A stretch of DNA of 64,000 nucleotides from Burkholderiales bacterium (GTDB lineage: Bacteria; Pseudomonadota; Gammaproteobacteria; Burkholderiales; Burkholderiaceae_E). Location: NCBI GenBank assembly GCA_026399835.1, contig JAPLQE010000058.1, positions 62,001 through 126,000 on the forward strand, given 5' to 3'. The notes under the pieces were generated by a model, which was given only the letters and a program-made list of their open reading frames with translations, did no database searches and was not told the origin of the DNA. This document shows, one piece after another, positions 28,777 to 40,580 of the stretch (within the stretch, counting starts at the first letter, position 1; each line of letters starts with the position of its first letter). The translations under genes were made by a program, and so were the position numbers.

Positions 28777-29223
28777 TCACTGGTACGGGACGCCGTGCCC
28801 CTTGATGTAGCTCTCGAGGTAGCCGATGTGGCGGGCCTGCTCGCGCATCGCCTCCTTGACGACGTCGCCGACCGAGATCATCCCGATGACCCGCGCGTCC
28901 TTGACCACCGGCAGGTGGCGGATGCTGCGGCCGGTCATCTCGACCATGCAGCGCTCGATCGGGTCGGCGGGCGCGACGGTGATCACGTCGCGCGTCATCA
29001 CGTCGGCGACCGAGGTGGTCTTCGCGTCGAGCCCCGGCAGCAGCACCTTCAGCGCGCAGTCGCGCTCGGAGACGATGCCCACCAGCCGCCCCTCGTCGAG
29101 CACGACGACCGCGCGGATCTTGCGCTCGCGCATGATCTGCAGCGCCGTGAGGACAGTGTCCGCCGGGGTCACGTGGTGCAGGGCGGGTTCTTTCTGGGCG
29201 AGCACTTCATCGACCTTGGCCAT
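28777..29223 (-). CDS. CBS-domain pair protein
   Basis: The 148-residue soluble protein is essentially two CBS modules. The first contains VTPADTVLTALQIMRERKI and VGIVSERDCALKVL; the second contains VMTRDVITVAPADPIERCM and GMISVGDVVKEAM. Paired CBS domains bind adenosine nucleotides and act as energy or redox sensors. In stand-alone proteins of this type the partner is usually not known. The tail ends with ARHIGYLESYIKGHGVPYQ. I started at MAKVDEV; MEVEMAKVD four codons upstream is equally possible. It is convergent with the membrane-protein gene. Confidence 0.88.
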   Translation of the reverse strand: MAKVDEVLAQKEPALHHVTPADTVLTALQIMRERKIRAVVVLDEGRLVGIVSERDCALKVLLPGLDAKTTSVADVMTRDVITVAPADPIERCMVEMTGRSIRHLPVVKDARVIGMISVGDVVKEAMREQARHIGYLESYIKGHGVPYQ

Positions 29224-29429
29224 CTCGACTTCCATCCGGGTTGGGGCGCGACCGCGGCATCGGGCCGCTTCGCTGCGTGCAGCATGCCCGGCCTCGCTGC
29301 GGCGACGACGCCGATTCCGAGCGCAGCGCTCGGGCATAGCAGCCGGCCGATCCGGCCGCGACCGCTCCGACCGTCGCGCCCGAGGCGGCCTCCCGCCTTG
29401 CCACACGCCACCGGACGCGACCGGATCCG
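29224..29429. other. Intergenic region without recognised features
   Basis: These 206 bases precede the CBS gene on its strand and follow the short-chain dehydrogenase. They are GC-rich with several small inverted repeats around CGAGCGCAGCGCTCG (29311-29325), but there is no promoter match or reading frame I would support. Confidence 0.4.
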
Positions 29430-30131
29430 CTACCGGGACGCCGCCAGCCAGTCGTCCGCGTCGATCGTCGCGGCATGCGTGGTGCACCCTGGTCCGCACA
29501 GCCCGAGCAGCAGCGGCAGCAGCGCCTCCGGGGGCTTGAGCGTTATCGGGTCCTCGCCCGGGAACGCGGCGGCCCGCATCGCGGTCCGGGTCGGACCGGG
29601 GTTCACGATGTTGCAGCGGATCGCGGTGTCCGCGACATCCAGCGCGTAGAGCCCCGCCATCATGTCGAAGGCGGCCTTCGACGCGGCGTAGGCGCCCGTG
29701 CCGGCCTTGCGCCGGCGCGCGACGCCGGTGCTGATGCAGACGACGCGACCGGCGTCGGAGGCGGCCAGCAGCGGGTGCGCGGCGGCCAGCAGCGCGCGGC
29801 TCGCGTGCACGTTGACCTGGAACACGCGATGCCACTCGGCCTCGGGCTGCTCGGCGATCGGCGTGCGCACGCCGCCGATCGCGGCGTTGAGCACGAGGGC
29901 GTCGAGGCGCCCGACGCGCTCGCGCAGCAGCGCGGCGATCGGCGCTGCATCGTCGACCGCCTCGAGGTCGAGCGGCAGCGCGACCGGCTCGGGTCCGCGG
30001 GCCTGCAGCGCCGCCCGGGTGTCGGCGGGGCCCCGCGGCCGCAACGCGGGCGGGGCCGTGACCGCGACCGCGCCTGCCGCAGCGCCCGCGCGTCGCCCGG
30101 CACGCCGCGCCAAGGCCCAACTCGCGGACAC
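29430..30131 (-). CDS. Short-chain dehydrogenase/reductase with abnormal N-terminus
   Basis: From about residue 40 the 233-residue product is a normal SDR. LDALVLNAAIGG covers the NAG-type motif, RVVCISTGVA the catalytic serine region, and GAYAASKAAFDMMAG the YxxxK active site; CNIVNPGPTRTAM follows. The N-terminal Rossmann motif TGxxxGxG that binds NAD(P) is absent from this frame. The frame begins with a GTG and an arginine/alanine-rich stretch. A GLG-containing run appears in a neighbouring frame just upstream (about 30105-30125), which suggests a small frameshift or sequence error. The true start may be further upstream, toward 30220, in another frame. Confidence 0.6.
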   Translation of the reverse strand: MSASWALARRAGRRAGAAAGAVAVTAPPALRPRGPADTRAALQARGPEPVALPLDLEAVDDAAPIAALLRERVGRLDALVLNAAIGGVRTPIAEQPEAEWHRVFQVNVHASRALLAAAHPLLAASDAGRVVCISTGVARRRKAGTGAYAASKAAFDMMAGLYALDVADTAIRCNIVNPGPTRTAMRAAAFPGEDPITLKPPEALLPLLLGLCGPGCTTHAATIDADDWLAASR

Positions 30132-30223
30132 CCGGCGATCGCGCCGGATCGGTGTAGGTCACCGCCGCGCCGGCGGCGCGGGCGCTTGCGGCCCCCCGGA
30201 CCGGGTGACACGATCGCCGCGAC

Positions 30224-31828
30224 ATGAGCCTGCGACTCCAGATCACCGCCCCGGGGGCGGCACCGCGCGAGGTGCCGCTGCTGCCTGGCCGGAACACCAT
30301 CGCCGCGGCCCCGGGCGAGCAGTACCGGCTGCTCGGCGACCCCGGCGAGATCCCGCCCGACCTGCGGGTGCTGCGCATGGGCAACGCGATGGTGGTCACC
30401 GGGCTGCCCGATGCGCGGGAGCTCGAGCTCGGCAACTTCTTCGGTGCCTGCCGCCCGGGCAGCGACTGCTCGCTCTCGATCGCGGTCACCGGCGCGACCG
30501 AGCTCGTGGTGGGCAACGAGACGGCACCGCTCGCGGCGCTGCCCGACGGCTCGTTCGTGCTCGTCGGTGCCGCCGACGGCGGCAGCGCGGCCGCCGCCGC
30601 CGACGGCGGATCCGGCGACGGCGGGCCGGGCTTCGGCAAGGGCGCGCTGGCGCTCCTGGGCGCGCTCGGGATCGCTGCCGGCGCAGCGGGTGGCGGCGGG
30701 GGTGGCGGCGGGGGTGGCGGCGGGGGTGGCGGCACGTCCGCGGCCACCGGGTCGACGGCCGTGCTCGGTGCGAGCGAGACCGTGCCGACGCCAGCACCGG
30801 CCTCGGCGCCTGCGCCTGCGCCTGCGCCTGCGCCTGCGCCTGCGCCAGCACCGGCCTCGGCGCCTGCGCCCGCAGCGGCAGCGGACACCACGCTGCCGAC
30901 GCTCACGATCACGGACAACAGCGCCGGCCTCACCAACCGCCCGGTCACCTTCACCTTCGCCTTCAGCGAGCCGGTCACCGGCTTCACCGCCACCGACGTC
31001 GCCGTGAGCGGCGGCACGGTGGGGCCGCTCCTCGCCTCGCCCGACGCTCGCACCTGGACGATGACCGTGACCCCGCAGGCCGGCAGCCAGGCGGGCACGA
31101 TCACCGTCGACGTGGGCACCGGCGCGGCCGCCGACGCCGCGGGCAACCCGAGCGTGGCCGCGGTACGCGACACCCAGGCCTACGACACCCGGGGGCCGGT
31201 GCCGGGGATCACCGACGCGACGGCGGCGTCCACGACGAACCAGCCGGTGAGCTTCCGCTTCGCCTTCGACGAGCCGGTCATCGGCTTCACCGCCGCCGAC
31301 GTGGTGGTCGGCGGGGGCACCGCGGGCGCCTTCGTGCTGGCAGCGGACGGGCGCAGCGCCTCGCTGGTGGCGACGCCGCAGGCGGGTGTGGACGCAGGCA
31401 CGCTGTCGGCCGAGGTCTTCGCAGGCGCGATGACCGATGCGCTCGGCAACCCGAGCGCGGCGGCACGGGCCACGCAGGCCTTCGACACCGCGCCGCCGCG
31501 GCAGCGCGTCGCCGCGTTCACCGCCCTCGACGACCAGGCGCCGCAGACCGGCCTGCTGCCGAACGGGGGCACCACCAACGACCGGACGCCGACGCTGTCG
31601 CTGACCCTCGACGCGGTCCTGGGGCCGGGGGAGACGCTGGTCATCGCCCGGGACGGCGCGCCGATCCGCTCCGCCACCTCGGGCGGCACCACGACGGTCA
31701 CCGACGCCGCGCTGGCGACCGGGCCGCACGCCTATTCGGCGAGCATCGCCGATGGTGCAGGCAACAGCACGGTGCTCGACCTGAACGGCCTCGCGGCCGG
31801 CACCGCGTTCCTGCTGACCGTCGGCTGA
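30224..31828 (+). CDS. Short Bap-like protein with Ig-like domains
   Basis: The 534-residue protein begins with a beta-rich N-terminal module (MSLRLQITAPGAAPREVPLLPG to about residue 110) resembling the prefix domain of type I-secreted biofilm proteins. A low-complexity linker follows: 15 glycines in a row near residue 157, then a run of Ala-Pro pairs (about 190-215). Two tandem Ig-like repeats of about 100 residues come next (each with TDNSAGLTNRPVTFTFAFSEP-like and DAAGNPS endings), and then a third Ig-like domain (SLTLDAVLGPGETLVIARDG). It has no Sec signal and no RTX or C-terminal secretion signature. It may be a miniature or truncated adhesin. It is divergent from the SDR gene. Confidence 0.7.
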   Translation: MSLRLQITAPGAAPREVPLLPGRNTIAAAPGEQYRLLGDPGEIPPDLRVLRMGNAMVVTGLPDARELELGNFFGACRPGSDCSLSIAVTGATELVVGNETAPLAALPDGSFVLVGAADGGSAAAAADGGSGDGGPGFGKGALALLGALGIAAGAAGGGGGGGGGGGGGGGTSAATGSTAVLGASETVPTPAPASAPAPAPAPAPAPAPAPASAPAPAAAADTTLPTLTITDNSAGLTNRPVTFTFAFSEPVTGFTATDVAVSGGTVGPLLASPDARTWTMTVTPQAGSQAGTITVDVGTGAAADAAGNPSVAAVRDTQAYDTRGPVPGITDATAASTTNQPVSFRFAFDEPVIGFTAADVVVGGGTAGAFVLAADGRSASLVATPQAGVDAGTLSAEVFAGAMTDALGNPSAAARATQAFDTAPPRQRVAAFTALDDQAPQTGLLPNGGTTNDRTPTLSLTLDAVLGPGETLVIARDGAPIRSATSGGTTTVTDAALATGPHAYSASIADGAGNSTVLDLNGLAAGTAFLLTVG

Positions 31829-31837
31829 GCCGCGGCC

Positions 31838-31855
31838 GCTTCCCCTGGGGGAAGC
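31838..31855 (+). terminator. Perfect inverted repeat after the Ig-domain gene
   Basis: GCTTCCCC-TG-GGGGAAGC lies nine bases after the stop. The usable stem is seven pairs with a four-base loop. There is no T-tract, so intrinsic termination is uncertain. Confidence 0.4.
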
Positions 31856-31950
31856 CCGTGACGCCCGAGGGGGCCGGCATTGCGGACGCGCCTTGACTGC
31901 ACCGGTGCGACGGCGGCATCGTCCGGCGTCCGATCAGCCCGGTGCCGCCC

Positions 31951-33158
31951 ATGTTCCGTCGTTCCGCCGTCGCCCTGTCCGTCGCCCTGCTCTGCGCGAC
32001 GTTCGCGGTCCTCATGCCGGGCAGCGCCCGCGCGCAGGCGCCCGAATCCGAGCTGCCGCCCGACCCGGGTGCCTTCGAGGGCCGCATCCCGCCGCCGGTG
32101 CCCGGCGCGCTGCTGCCCGACGTGCCGCCGTCGACCTACGACGCGACCCGGGTGTCGACGCCCGGCTTCACGCTCAAGCCCGGGCTGGTGCTGCTCGCCG
32201 ACTACACGTTCTTCCGCCAGGACGCGGCCTCGCTGGCGCAGGTCGGCGAGCAGGACAACCTCGGCCAGCTGCGGGCCGCGCGGATGATGATGCGCGGCAC
32301 GATCGGCACCGGCTATGTGGTGCGCTATCTGGTGGCCGGCGAGTACAAGGGCTTCGACACCGCGTACGACAGGAACTGGGACATGACCGACGTGTCGCTG
32401 ACCTTCCCGCTGCGCGGGCCGTCGACGACGCTCACGGTGGGCAAGACCAAGGAGTCATTCGCCTACGAGATGGTCGGCGACGCGGCCAACCTCGCGTTCC
32501 AGGAGCGCGTGCTGAGCCCGTTCTTCGTGTCGCGCGCGGTGGGCGCCCGGATCGCCCACGTGACCGACGACCGGATGTCGACCGTCTCGTTCGGCGTCTT
32601 CAACGACAGCTGGGGCGGCAGCAGCGCCAAGGGGCCGAACGACGGCACCGACGTGACGCTGCGGGTGACGCGCGCGCTGTGGCTCGAGGACGGCGGACGC
32701 CGCCTGATGCACGTCGGCGGCTCGGTGCGCCGCGCGGGCGCCGACGGCGGCACGCTGCGCTACCGCGGCCGACCGGAATCGAACGTCTCGGACTTCTATG
32801 TCGACACCGGCACCTTCGCGGCCGATCGCGCGCTGCACCTCGGGCTGGAGGCGCTGTGGCAGCACGGGCCGTGGTCGGTGATCGGCGAGTGGGTGCATGC
32901 GAAGGTCGACGCGCCGCGCTCGGGCGATCCGAGCTTCACCGGCGGCTACCTCGGCGTGAGCTGGGTGGTGACCGGCGAGTCGACCTGGACGACGGCGCGG
33001 TGCAGGGCGGGCGCTTCGTCAAGTCCTACCTCGGCGCGAACTGGTGGGCCACGCCGCGCCTGAAGTTCGGCGGCGGCTGGGGCCGCACCTGGCTCGACGA
33101 CGCCGGCACGCGCGGCGTGACCGACGCGGTGCTGCTGCGCGCGCAGTGGGTCTACTGA
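31951..33158 (+). pseudogene. Outer-membrane porin (OprP/OprO type), frameshifted near the 3' end
   Basis: The protein has a signal peptide (FRRSAVALSVALLCATFAVLMPGSARA) and then beta-strand-rich porin sequence such as LKPGLVLLADYTFF, VVRYLVAGEYKGFD and PLRGPSTTLTVGKTKE, with alternating aromatic and polar residues. These are typical of phosphate-selective-type porins. The frame is good up to WVVTGES (about 32980). It then becomes non-porin and stops at 33063, while the terminal strands (VDLDDGAVQGGRF, YLGANWWATPRLKFGGGWG, VLLRAQWVY with its terminal aromatic) continue in another frame to 33158. About 30 residues of the usual sequence between these blocks are missing. Without the C-terminal strand the first product should not assemble. 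Confidence 0.75.
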
Positions 33159-33168
33159 TCCCGCTGCC

Positions 33169-34878
33169 TCACCCCCCGCGCACCAGCCGCCCGGGCAGCT
33201 CGCCGGTCGGCCGGCCCGCCTCGAGGATCGGTCGGCCCGCGACCACCGTCGCGACATACCCGCGCGCGCCCTGCAGCAGCCGGCGGCCGCCCGCGGGCAG
33301 GTCGTAGGCCATCCGCGGCGCGTCGAAGCCCAGACGCGCGTAGTCGATGACGTTGACGTCGGCCTTCCTGCCCGGCGCGAGCACGCCCCGGTCGTGGAGC
33401 CCGTAGACCGACGCGGTGTGCGAGGTCTGGCGGCGCACGATGTCCTCGAGCGGCAGCGTCGGGCCGCGCGTGCGGTCGCGCGTCCAGTGCGTGAGCATGT
33501 AGGTCGGCAGGCCCGCGTCGACGATCATCCCGCAGTGCGCGCCGCCGTCGGCGAGGCTGATCATCGTCGACGGATGCTGCAGCAGCGCATGCAGATGCGA
33601 GAAGTCGTTGTACGCGTAGTTGAAGATCGGGAAGTAGACGAGGCCCTCGCCGCCGTCGGCGTCCATCCAGTCGAGCACCACCTGCAGCGGCGGGACACCG
33701 CGCGCAGCGGCCACGGCGGCGGCGCTGGCCGCGGGCGGCGGCTCGTAGTCGGGCCGGGTCGCATCGACCGGGTACATCTTCGCGAACGATCGCAGCATGA
33801 AGCGGGCACGCGGATTGTCGACCGGCGGCTCCGGCTCGGCGAGCAGCCGCGCGCGCCAGGCCGGATCGCGCAGCGCCTGCATCCGCGCGTCGACGGGCAG
33901 CTCGCGGACCTCGTGCCACGCGGCATGGAACATGAACGGATGGATCGACGAGCGCCATCCGTAGAGCACGCCTGCCGGCCGCCCGGGGATCGAGCCCACC
34001 AGCGGCAGGCCCTGTGCGCGCGCCTCGTCGAGCGCGGCGACCAGCTCGCGCCACAGCTCGGGCCGCTCGTCGATCTGCTGCAGGTTGAAGAGCACCGGCC
34101 GGCCGGTCTCACGGGCGAGCTCGCGCATCCACACCGTCTCGGCGGGCATGTCGACATGGTTCGAGGTCATCTGGAACACGCCGTGGCCGAACTCGCCGAG
34201 CACGCGGCCGATGCCGAACACCTCGTCGCGCGCGGCGTGCGTGCCGGGCACCAGCCGGCCGTCGGCGCCGCGGTGGATCAGCGTGCGCGAGGTCGAGAAT
34301 CCGAGGGCGCCGGCGGCGAGCGAGGCGCGCACCTGTGCGGCCATGGCGTCGATGTCCGCGGGCGTGGCGACCGAGTCCTCCTCGGCGCCGCGCGCGCCCA
34401 TCACCCAGACACGCAGCGCGCCGTGCGGCACCTGCGCGCCGACGTCGATCGCAAGCGGCGTGCGCGAGAGCGCGTCGAGGTACTCGGGAAAGGTCTCCCA
34501 CTGCCAGCGGATGCCTTCGGACAGCGCCGCGCCCGGGATGTCCTCGACCCCCTCCATCAGCCCGATCAGCCAGTCGCGGTCCTGCGGCCTGACCGGCGCG
34601 AAGCCGACACCGCAGTTGCCCATCACCGCGGTGGTCACGCCGTGCCACGACGAGGGCGTGAGCCACGGGTCCCAGGTCGCCTGGCCGTCGTAGTGGGTGT
34701 GCACGTCGACCCAGCCCGGGGTGACCAGCGCGCCCTGCGCATCGATCACGCGCCGCGCCGCACCGGCGGTGCCGCCGGCCTGGACGATCTGCCCGCCGTC
34801 GATCGCGAGGTCGCCGGTGAAGCGCGGTGCGCCGGTGCCGTCGACGATCGTGCCGCCGCGGATGACGAGGTCGTGCAT
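33169..34878 (-). CDS. D-aminoacylase-type amidohydrolase
   Basis: The 569-residue enzyme belongs to the metal-dependent amidohydrolases. It starts with MHDLVIRGGTIVDGTGAPRF, then has GWVDVHTHYDGQATWDP (first metal-binding HxH) and MGNCGVGFAPVRP, the usual N-acyl-D-amino-acid deacylase sequence. MTSNHVDMPAE, LADGGAHCGMIVDAGLPTY and a final RKADVNVIDYARL complete the beta-sandwich. The family removes acyl groups from D-amino acids or hydantoin-like compounds; the exact substrate is unknown. It is cytoplasmic, with no signal. The ribosome-binding site is GAGGAGAC. It is transcribed after the rpoD terminator. Confidence 0.88.
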   Translation of the reverse strand: MHDLVIRGGTIVDGTGAPRFTGDLAIDGGQIVQAGGTAGAARRVIDAQGALVTPGWVDVHTHYDGQATWDPWLTPSSWHGVTTAVMGNCGVGFAPVRPQDRDWLIGLMEGVEDIPGAALSEGIRWQWETFPEYLDALSRTPLAIDVGAQVPHGALRVWVMGARGAEEDSVATPADIDAMAAQVRASLAAGALGFSTSRTLIHRGADGRLVPGTHAARDEVFGIGRVLGEFGHGVFQMTSNHVDMPAETVWMRELARETGRPVLFNLQQIDERPELWRELVAALDEARAQGLPLVGSIPGRPAGVLYGWRSSIHPFMFHAAWHEVRELPVDARMQALRDPAWRARLLAEPEPPVDNPRARFMLRSFAKMYPVDATRPDYEPPPAASAAAVAAARGVPPLQVVLDWMDADGGEGLVYFPIFNYAYNDFSHLHALLQHPSTMISLADGGAHCGMIVDAGLPTYMLTHWTRDRTRGPTLPLEDIVRRQTSHTASVYGLHDRGVLAPGRKADVNVIDYARLGFDAPRMAYDLPAGGRRLLQGARGYVATVVAGRPILEAGRPTGELPGRLVRGG

Positions 34879-34918
34879 GGAGGTCTCCTCGCGTCGCCGT
34901 GGATCGGCGCTCGTCGCC

Positions 34919-34954
34919 AAAAAGAAGGGCGCGGCCGCCTTCGCGATCGCGCCC
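34919..34954 (-). terminator. Intrinsic terminator after rpoD
   Basis: On the minus strand GGGCGCG and CGCGCCC form a seven-pair stem with a loop of 14 bases, followed directly by TTCTTTTT. This is a good Rho-independent terminator 52 bases beyond the rpoD stop. Confidence 0.75.
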
Positions 34955-34966
34955 GTCGGGGCAGGT

Positions 34967-34982
34967 GGTAACGACCGTTACC
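34967..34982. promoter_or_regulatory. Perfect palindrome, possible operator
   Basis: GGTAACG-AC-CGTTACC is a 16-bp palindrome with seven-base arms, less GC-rich than its surroundings, between the rpoD stop and its terminator. It could be a second RNA hairpin or an operator for the downstream amidohydrolase gene. Confidence 0.4.
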
Positions 34983-35005
34983 GGATGCGTCTCACCCGCC
35001 CGTGC

Positions 35006-37987
<2,982 letters not shown>

Positions 37988-38029
37988 AACCGGTCCTCGA
38001 TATGTGAATCGGGAAAACCTTTTATTCTA

Positions 38030-40099
38030 TCAAGTCCCTTCGGGGGACGTAAGGGCTTTTCGGAGCGCCTGGAGTTCGGCATAGCGCGCGCGCTGTGCTT
38101 CGTCGGCCAGGCCGCCCTCGGCGAGCCGATCGACCTCTTCCTTGATCCGCAGGTCCCGCATGCGGGCCAAAGCGCCCTCGAACTCCCGCCGCGCCTGCTC
38201 CGGCTCGAGCTCGGCCAGCAGCCCGCGATCCTGCGCGGCTTCGGCCTGGAGCGCCGCCGACAGCTCCGGGTCCGACTCCCGCAGCGACTCCACCAGCTGC
38301 GCGAAGCTCGCCCCGGGCGGCAGCGCCGCCAGCCGTGCGATCCAGTCCACCACCGGCTCGGGCAGGAAGTCGGTCGGCCAGGCGTCCTGGGCGATCGCCG
38401 GGTGCAGCGCCAGCAGCAGCCGGGCGCGCCGCGGGAGGTCGGGCAGCGTGACCGGCATCGGCCTGAACATCGGCTGCCATCGCCCGCCCCGCCGGCCCTC
38501 GCCCGACCACCGGCCCGCCCCCTGGCCGAACTGGCCGTCCTGGCCGCCGCTCCAGCGCCCACCCTGCCCCGGCCCGCTCCAGCGCCCGCCCTCGCCCGGC
38601 GCCGCGCCACCGCGCCAGCCGCCCGGCCGTCCGCCCGGCCCGCCGCCTGCGCCGCCCCGCCAGCCGCCCTGCGGCTCGCCGCGCCACGCCCCACCGCCGC
38701 CCTGGCCCTGCTCGTCAGCCCACCGGCCGTCGTCCGCACCCTGAGGCGCCGCGCTGCCACTGTCGTCGCGCCGGCGCGGCGAGCCTTGCGCGCCCGCGCC
38801 GCCCGCTGCGTCCAGCTCCAGGTAACGAAGCAGATCCTCGGCCCGCACGCCCACGCGCGTGGCCACGGCCTGCACCAGCTGGAGCCTGAGCGCGACGGGC
38901 GGCATCGACACCAGCAGCGGCTTGGCCTCGGCCTGCAGCCGGGCCCGTCCCTCGGGCGTGCTCAGGTCCACCCGGCCGGAGAGCTCGCGCAGCAGGAACT
39001 CCGACAGCGGCTGCGCGCTCGCCAGATGCGCCTGGAAGCCGTCGGCCCCATGCTCGCGCACGAAGCTGTCCGGGTCGTGCTCGGGCGGCAGGAACAGGAA
39101 GTCGATCCGCTTGGTGTCGGCCACCATCGGCAGGCAGGCCTCGAGCGCGCGCCAGGCGGCGCGCCGACCCGCGCCGTCGCCGTCGAAGGCGAAGACCACC
39201 CGATCGACCAGGCGCATCAGCTTCTGCACATGCTGCGGGGTCGTTGCGGTGCCGAGCGTCGCGACCGCGTTCTCGACGCCGTGCTGGGCCAGCATCACGA
39301 CGTCCATGTAGCCCTCGACGACGATCACGCAGTCGGCGCGGCGGATGGCGTCGCGGCCCTCGAACAGCCCGTAGAGCTCGCGGCCCTTGGAGAAGACCGG
39401 CGTCTCGGGGGAGTTCAGGTACTTGGGCTCGCCCTGTCCCAGCACCCGCCCGCCGAAGCCGATCACCTGGCCCCGCGGATTGCGGATCGGGAACATCACC
39501 CGGTCGCGGAACCGGTCGTAGCGCTTCTTCTTGCCGCCCTCGGCGTCCGGCTCGGACTCGATGACCAGCCCCGACTCGACGAGCGTCCTGGCCGAGTAGT
39601 CGGCGACCGCGGCCTCGAGCGAGCGCCAGCCCTCGGGCGCGAAGCCGATGCCGAAACGCAGCGCGGTCTCGCCCGAGACGCCGCGCCCCTTCAGGTAGTC
39701 GATCGCCCTCGGGGTGTCCTTGAGCCGCTGCCGGTAGAACTTCGCCGCCGCCAGCAGGGTGTCGAACAGGTCCGGGTCGCGGCGGCGGGCGTCGTCCGGG
39801 CCGGGGCGGTCGTCGGGGACGGTCAGGCCGATGCCGCGGGCGAGCTCGTGGATGGCGTCGACGTAGCCGAGCCCCGCATGCTCCATCAGGAAACCGATCG
39901 CCGAGCCGTGGGCTCCGCAGCCGAAGCAGTGGTAGAACTGCTTGGTCGGCGACACGCTGAACGACGGCGACTTCTCGCCGTGGAACGGGCACAGGCCCAT
40001 CCAGTTGGCGCCGCCCTTCTTCAGCTTCACATGCCGACCGACCACGTCGACGATGTCGACGCGGGCGAGCAGCTCCTGGATGAAGGACTGCGGAATCAC
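38030..40099 (-). CDS. dnaG: DNA primase DnaG
   Basis: The 689-residue primase begins with IPQSFIQELLARVDIVDVV. Its zinc-binding domain has CPFHGEKSPSF and FYHCFGCGAHG (three Cys, one His). The TOPRIM core follows (GRVLGQGEPKYLNSPETPVF, VVEGYMDVVMLAQHG with the catalytic glutamate, VFAFDGDGAGRRAAWRALE with the DxD metals). A 115-residue glycine/tryptophan/arginine-rich low-complexity linker (about 427-541, many GGRWSG-like units) then separates the core from the helicase-binding C-terminal domain. E. coli DnaG is 581 residues; the excess is this linker. It sits between yqeY and rpoD in the standard order. Confidence 0.95.
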   Translation of the reverse strand: MIPQSFIQELLARVDIVDVVGRHVKLKKGGANWMGLCPFHGEKSPSFSVSPTKQFYHCFGCGAHGSAIGFLMEHAGLGYVDAIHELARGIGLTVPDDRPGPDDARRRDPDLFDTLLAAAKFYRQRLKDTPRAIDYLKGRGVSGETALRFGIGFAPEGWRSLEAAVADYSARTLVESGLVIESEPDAEGGKKKRYDRFRDRVMFPIRNPRGQVIGFGGRVLGQGEPKYLNSPETPVFSKGRELYGLFEGRDAIRRADCVIVVEGYMDVVMLAQHGVENAVATLGTATTPQHVQKLMRLVDRVVFAFDGDGAGRRAAWRALEACLPMVADTKRIDFLFLPPEHDPDSFVREHGADGFQAHLASAQPLSEFLLRELSGRVDLSTPEGRARLQAEAKPLLVSMPPVALRLQLVQAVATRVGVRAEDLLRYLELDAAGGAGAQGSPRRRDDSGSAAPQGADDGRWADEQGQGGGGAWRGEPQGGWRGGAGGGPGGRPGGWRGGAAPGEGGRWSGPGQGGRWSGGQDGQFGQGAGRWSGEGRRGGRWQPMFRPMPVTLPDLPRRARLLLALHPAIAQDAWPTDFLPEPVVDWIARLAALPPGASFAQLVESLRESDPELSAALQAEAAQDRGLLAELEPEQARREFEGALARMRDLRIKEEVDRLAEGGLADEAQRARYAELQALRKALTSPEGT

Positions 40100-40108
40100 C
40101 CCGCGAGT

Positions 40109-40567
40109 CTAGCGCTGCGCGAGCCGCGCCTTGACGATCCCCGACACCTTCGACAGGTCGGTGCGCCCGGCCAGCCTCGGCTTGAGCACGCCCATGACCT
40201 TGCCCATGTCCTGCGGGCCGCCCGCGCCGGTGGCGGCGATCGCGGCCTCGACCTCGGCAGCGACCTCTTCCTCGCTCGCCTGGGCGGGCAGGTAGACGCT
40301 CAGCACGTCGACCTCGGCCCGCTCGCGCTCGACCAGGTCGGTGCGGCCGGCCTGCTCGAACGCGGCGATGGAGTCGCGGCGCTGCTTGATCAGCTTGTCG
40401 ACGATGGCGGCGACCTGCGCGTCGTCGGCGACGATCCGCTCGTCCACCTCCTTCTGCTTGATCGCGGCCAGCAGCATGCGGATGGCGCCGAGGCGATCGG
40501 CCTCGCGGGCACGCATCGCCGCCTTCATGTCCTCGGTGATCCGGTCCTTGAGCGTGGGGGCGGTCAT
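40109..40567 (-). CDS. yqeY: GatB/YqeY domain protein
   Basis: The 152-residue protein is made of the GatB/YqeY tRNA-binding fold alone. LKDRITEDMKAAMRAREADRLGAIRMLLAAIKQKEVDER is the usual N-terminal helical part, and GPQDMGKVMGVLKPRLAGRTDLSKVSGIVKARL is the C-terminal hook. In amidotransferase GatB this domain contacts tRNA; free YqeY probably binds tRNA or ribosomal components, with no proven reaction. It lies between rpsU and dnaG, its usual betaproteobacterial position. A GAAGGA ribosome-binding site follows a 12-base homopolymer. Confidence 0.92.
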   Translation of the reverse strand: MTAPTLKDRITEDMKAAMRAREADRLGAIRMLLAAIKQKEVDERIVADDAQVAAIVDKLIKQRRDSIAAFEQAGRTDLVERERAEVDVLSVYLPAQASEEEVAAEVEAAIAATGAGGPQDMGKVMGVLKPRLAGRTDLSKVSGIVKARLAQR

Positions 40568-40580
40568 CGGGTCCTTCGAA

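Noticed and set aside
30690-30860. Short tandem repeats as a CRISPR-like or regulatory array
   Set aside because: They encode polyglycine and Ala-Pro linkers within an open frame and have no spacers.
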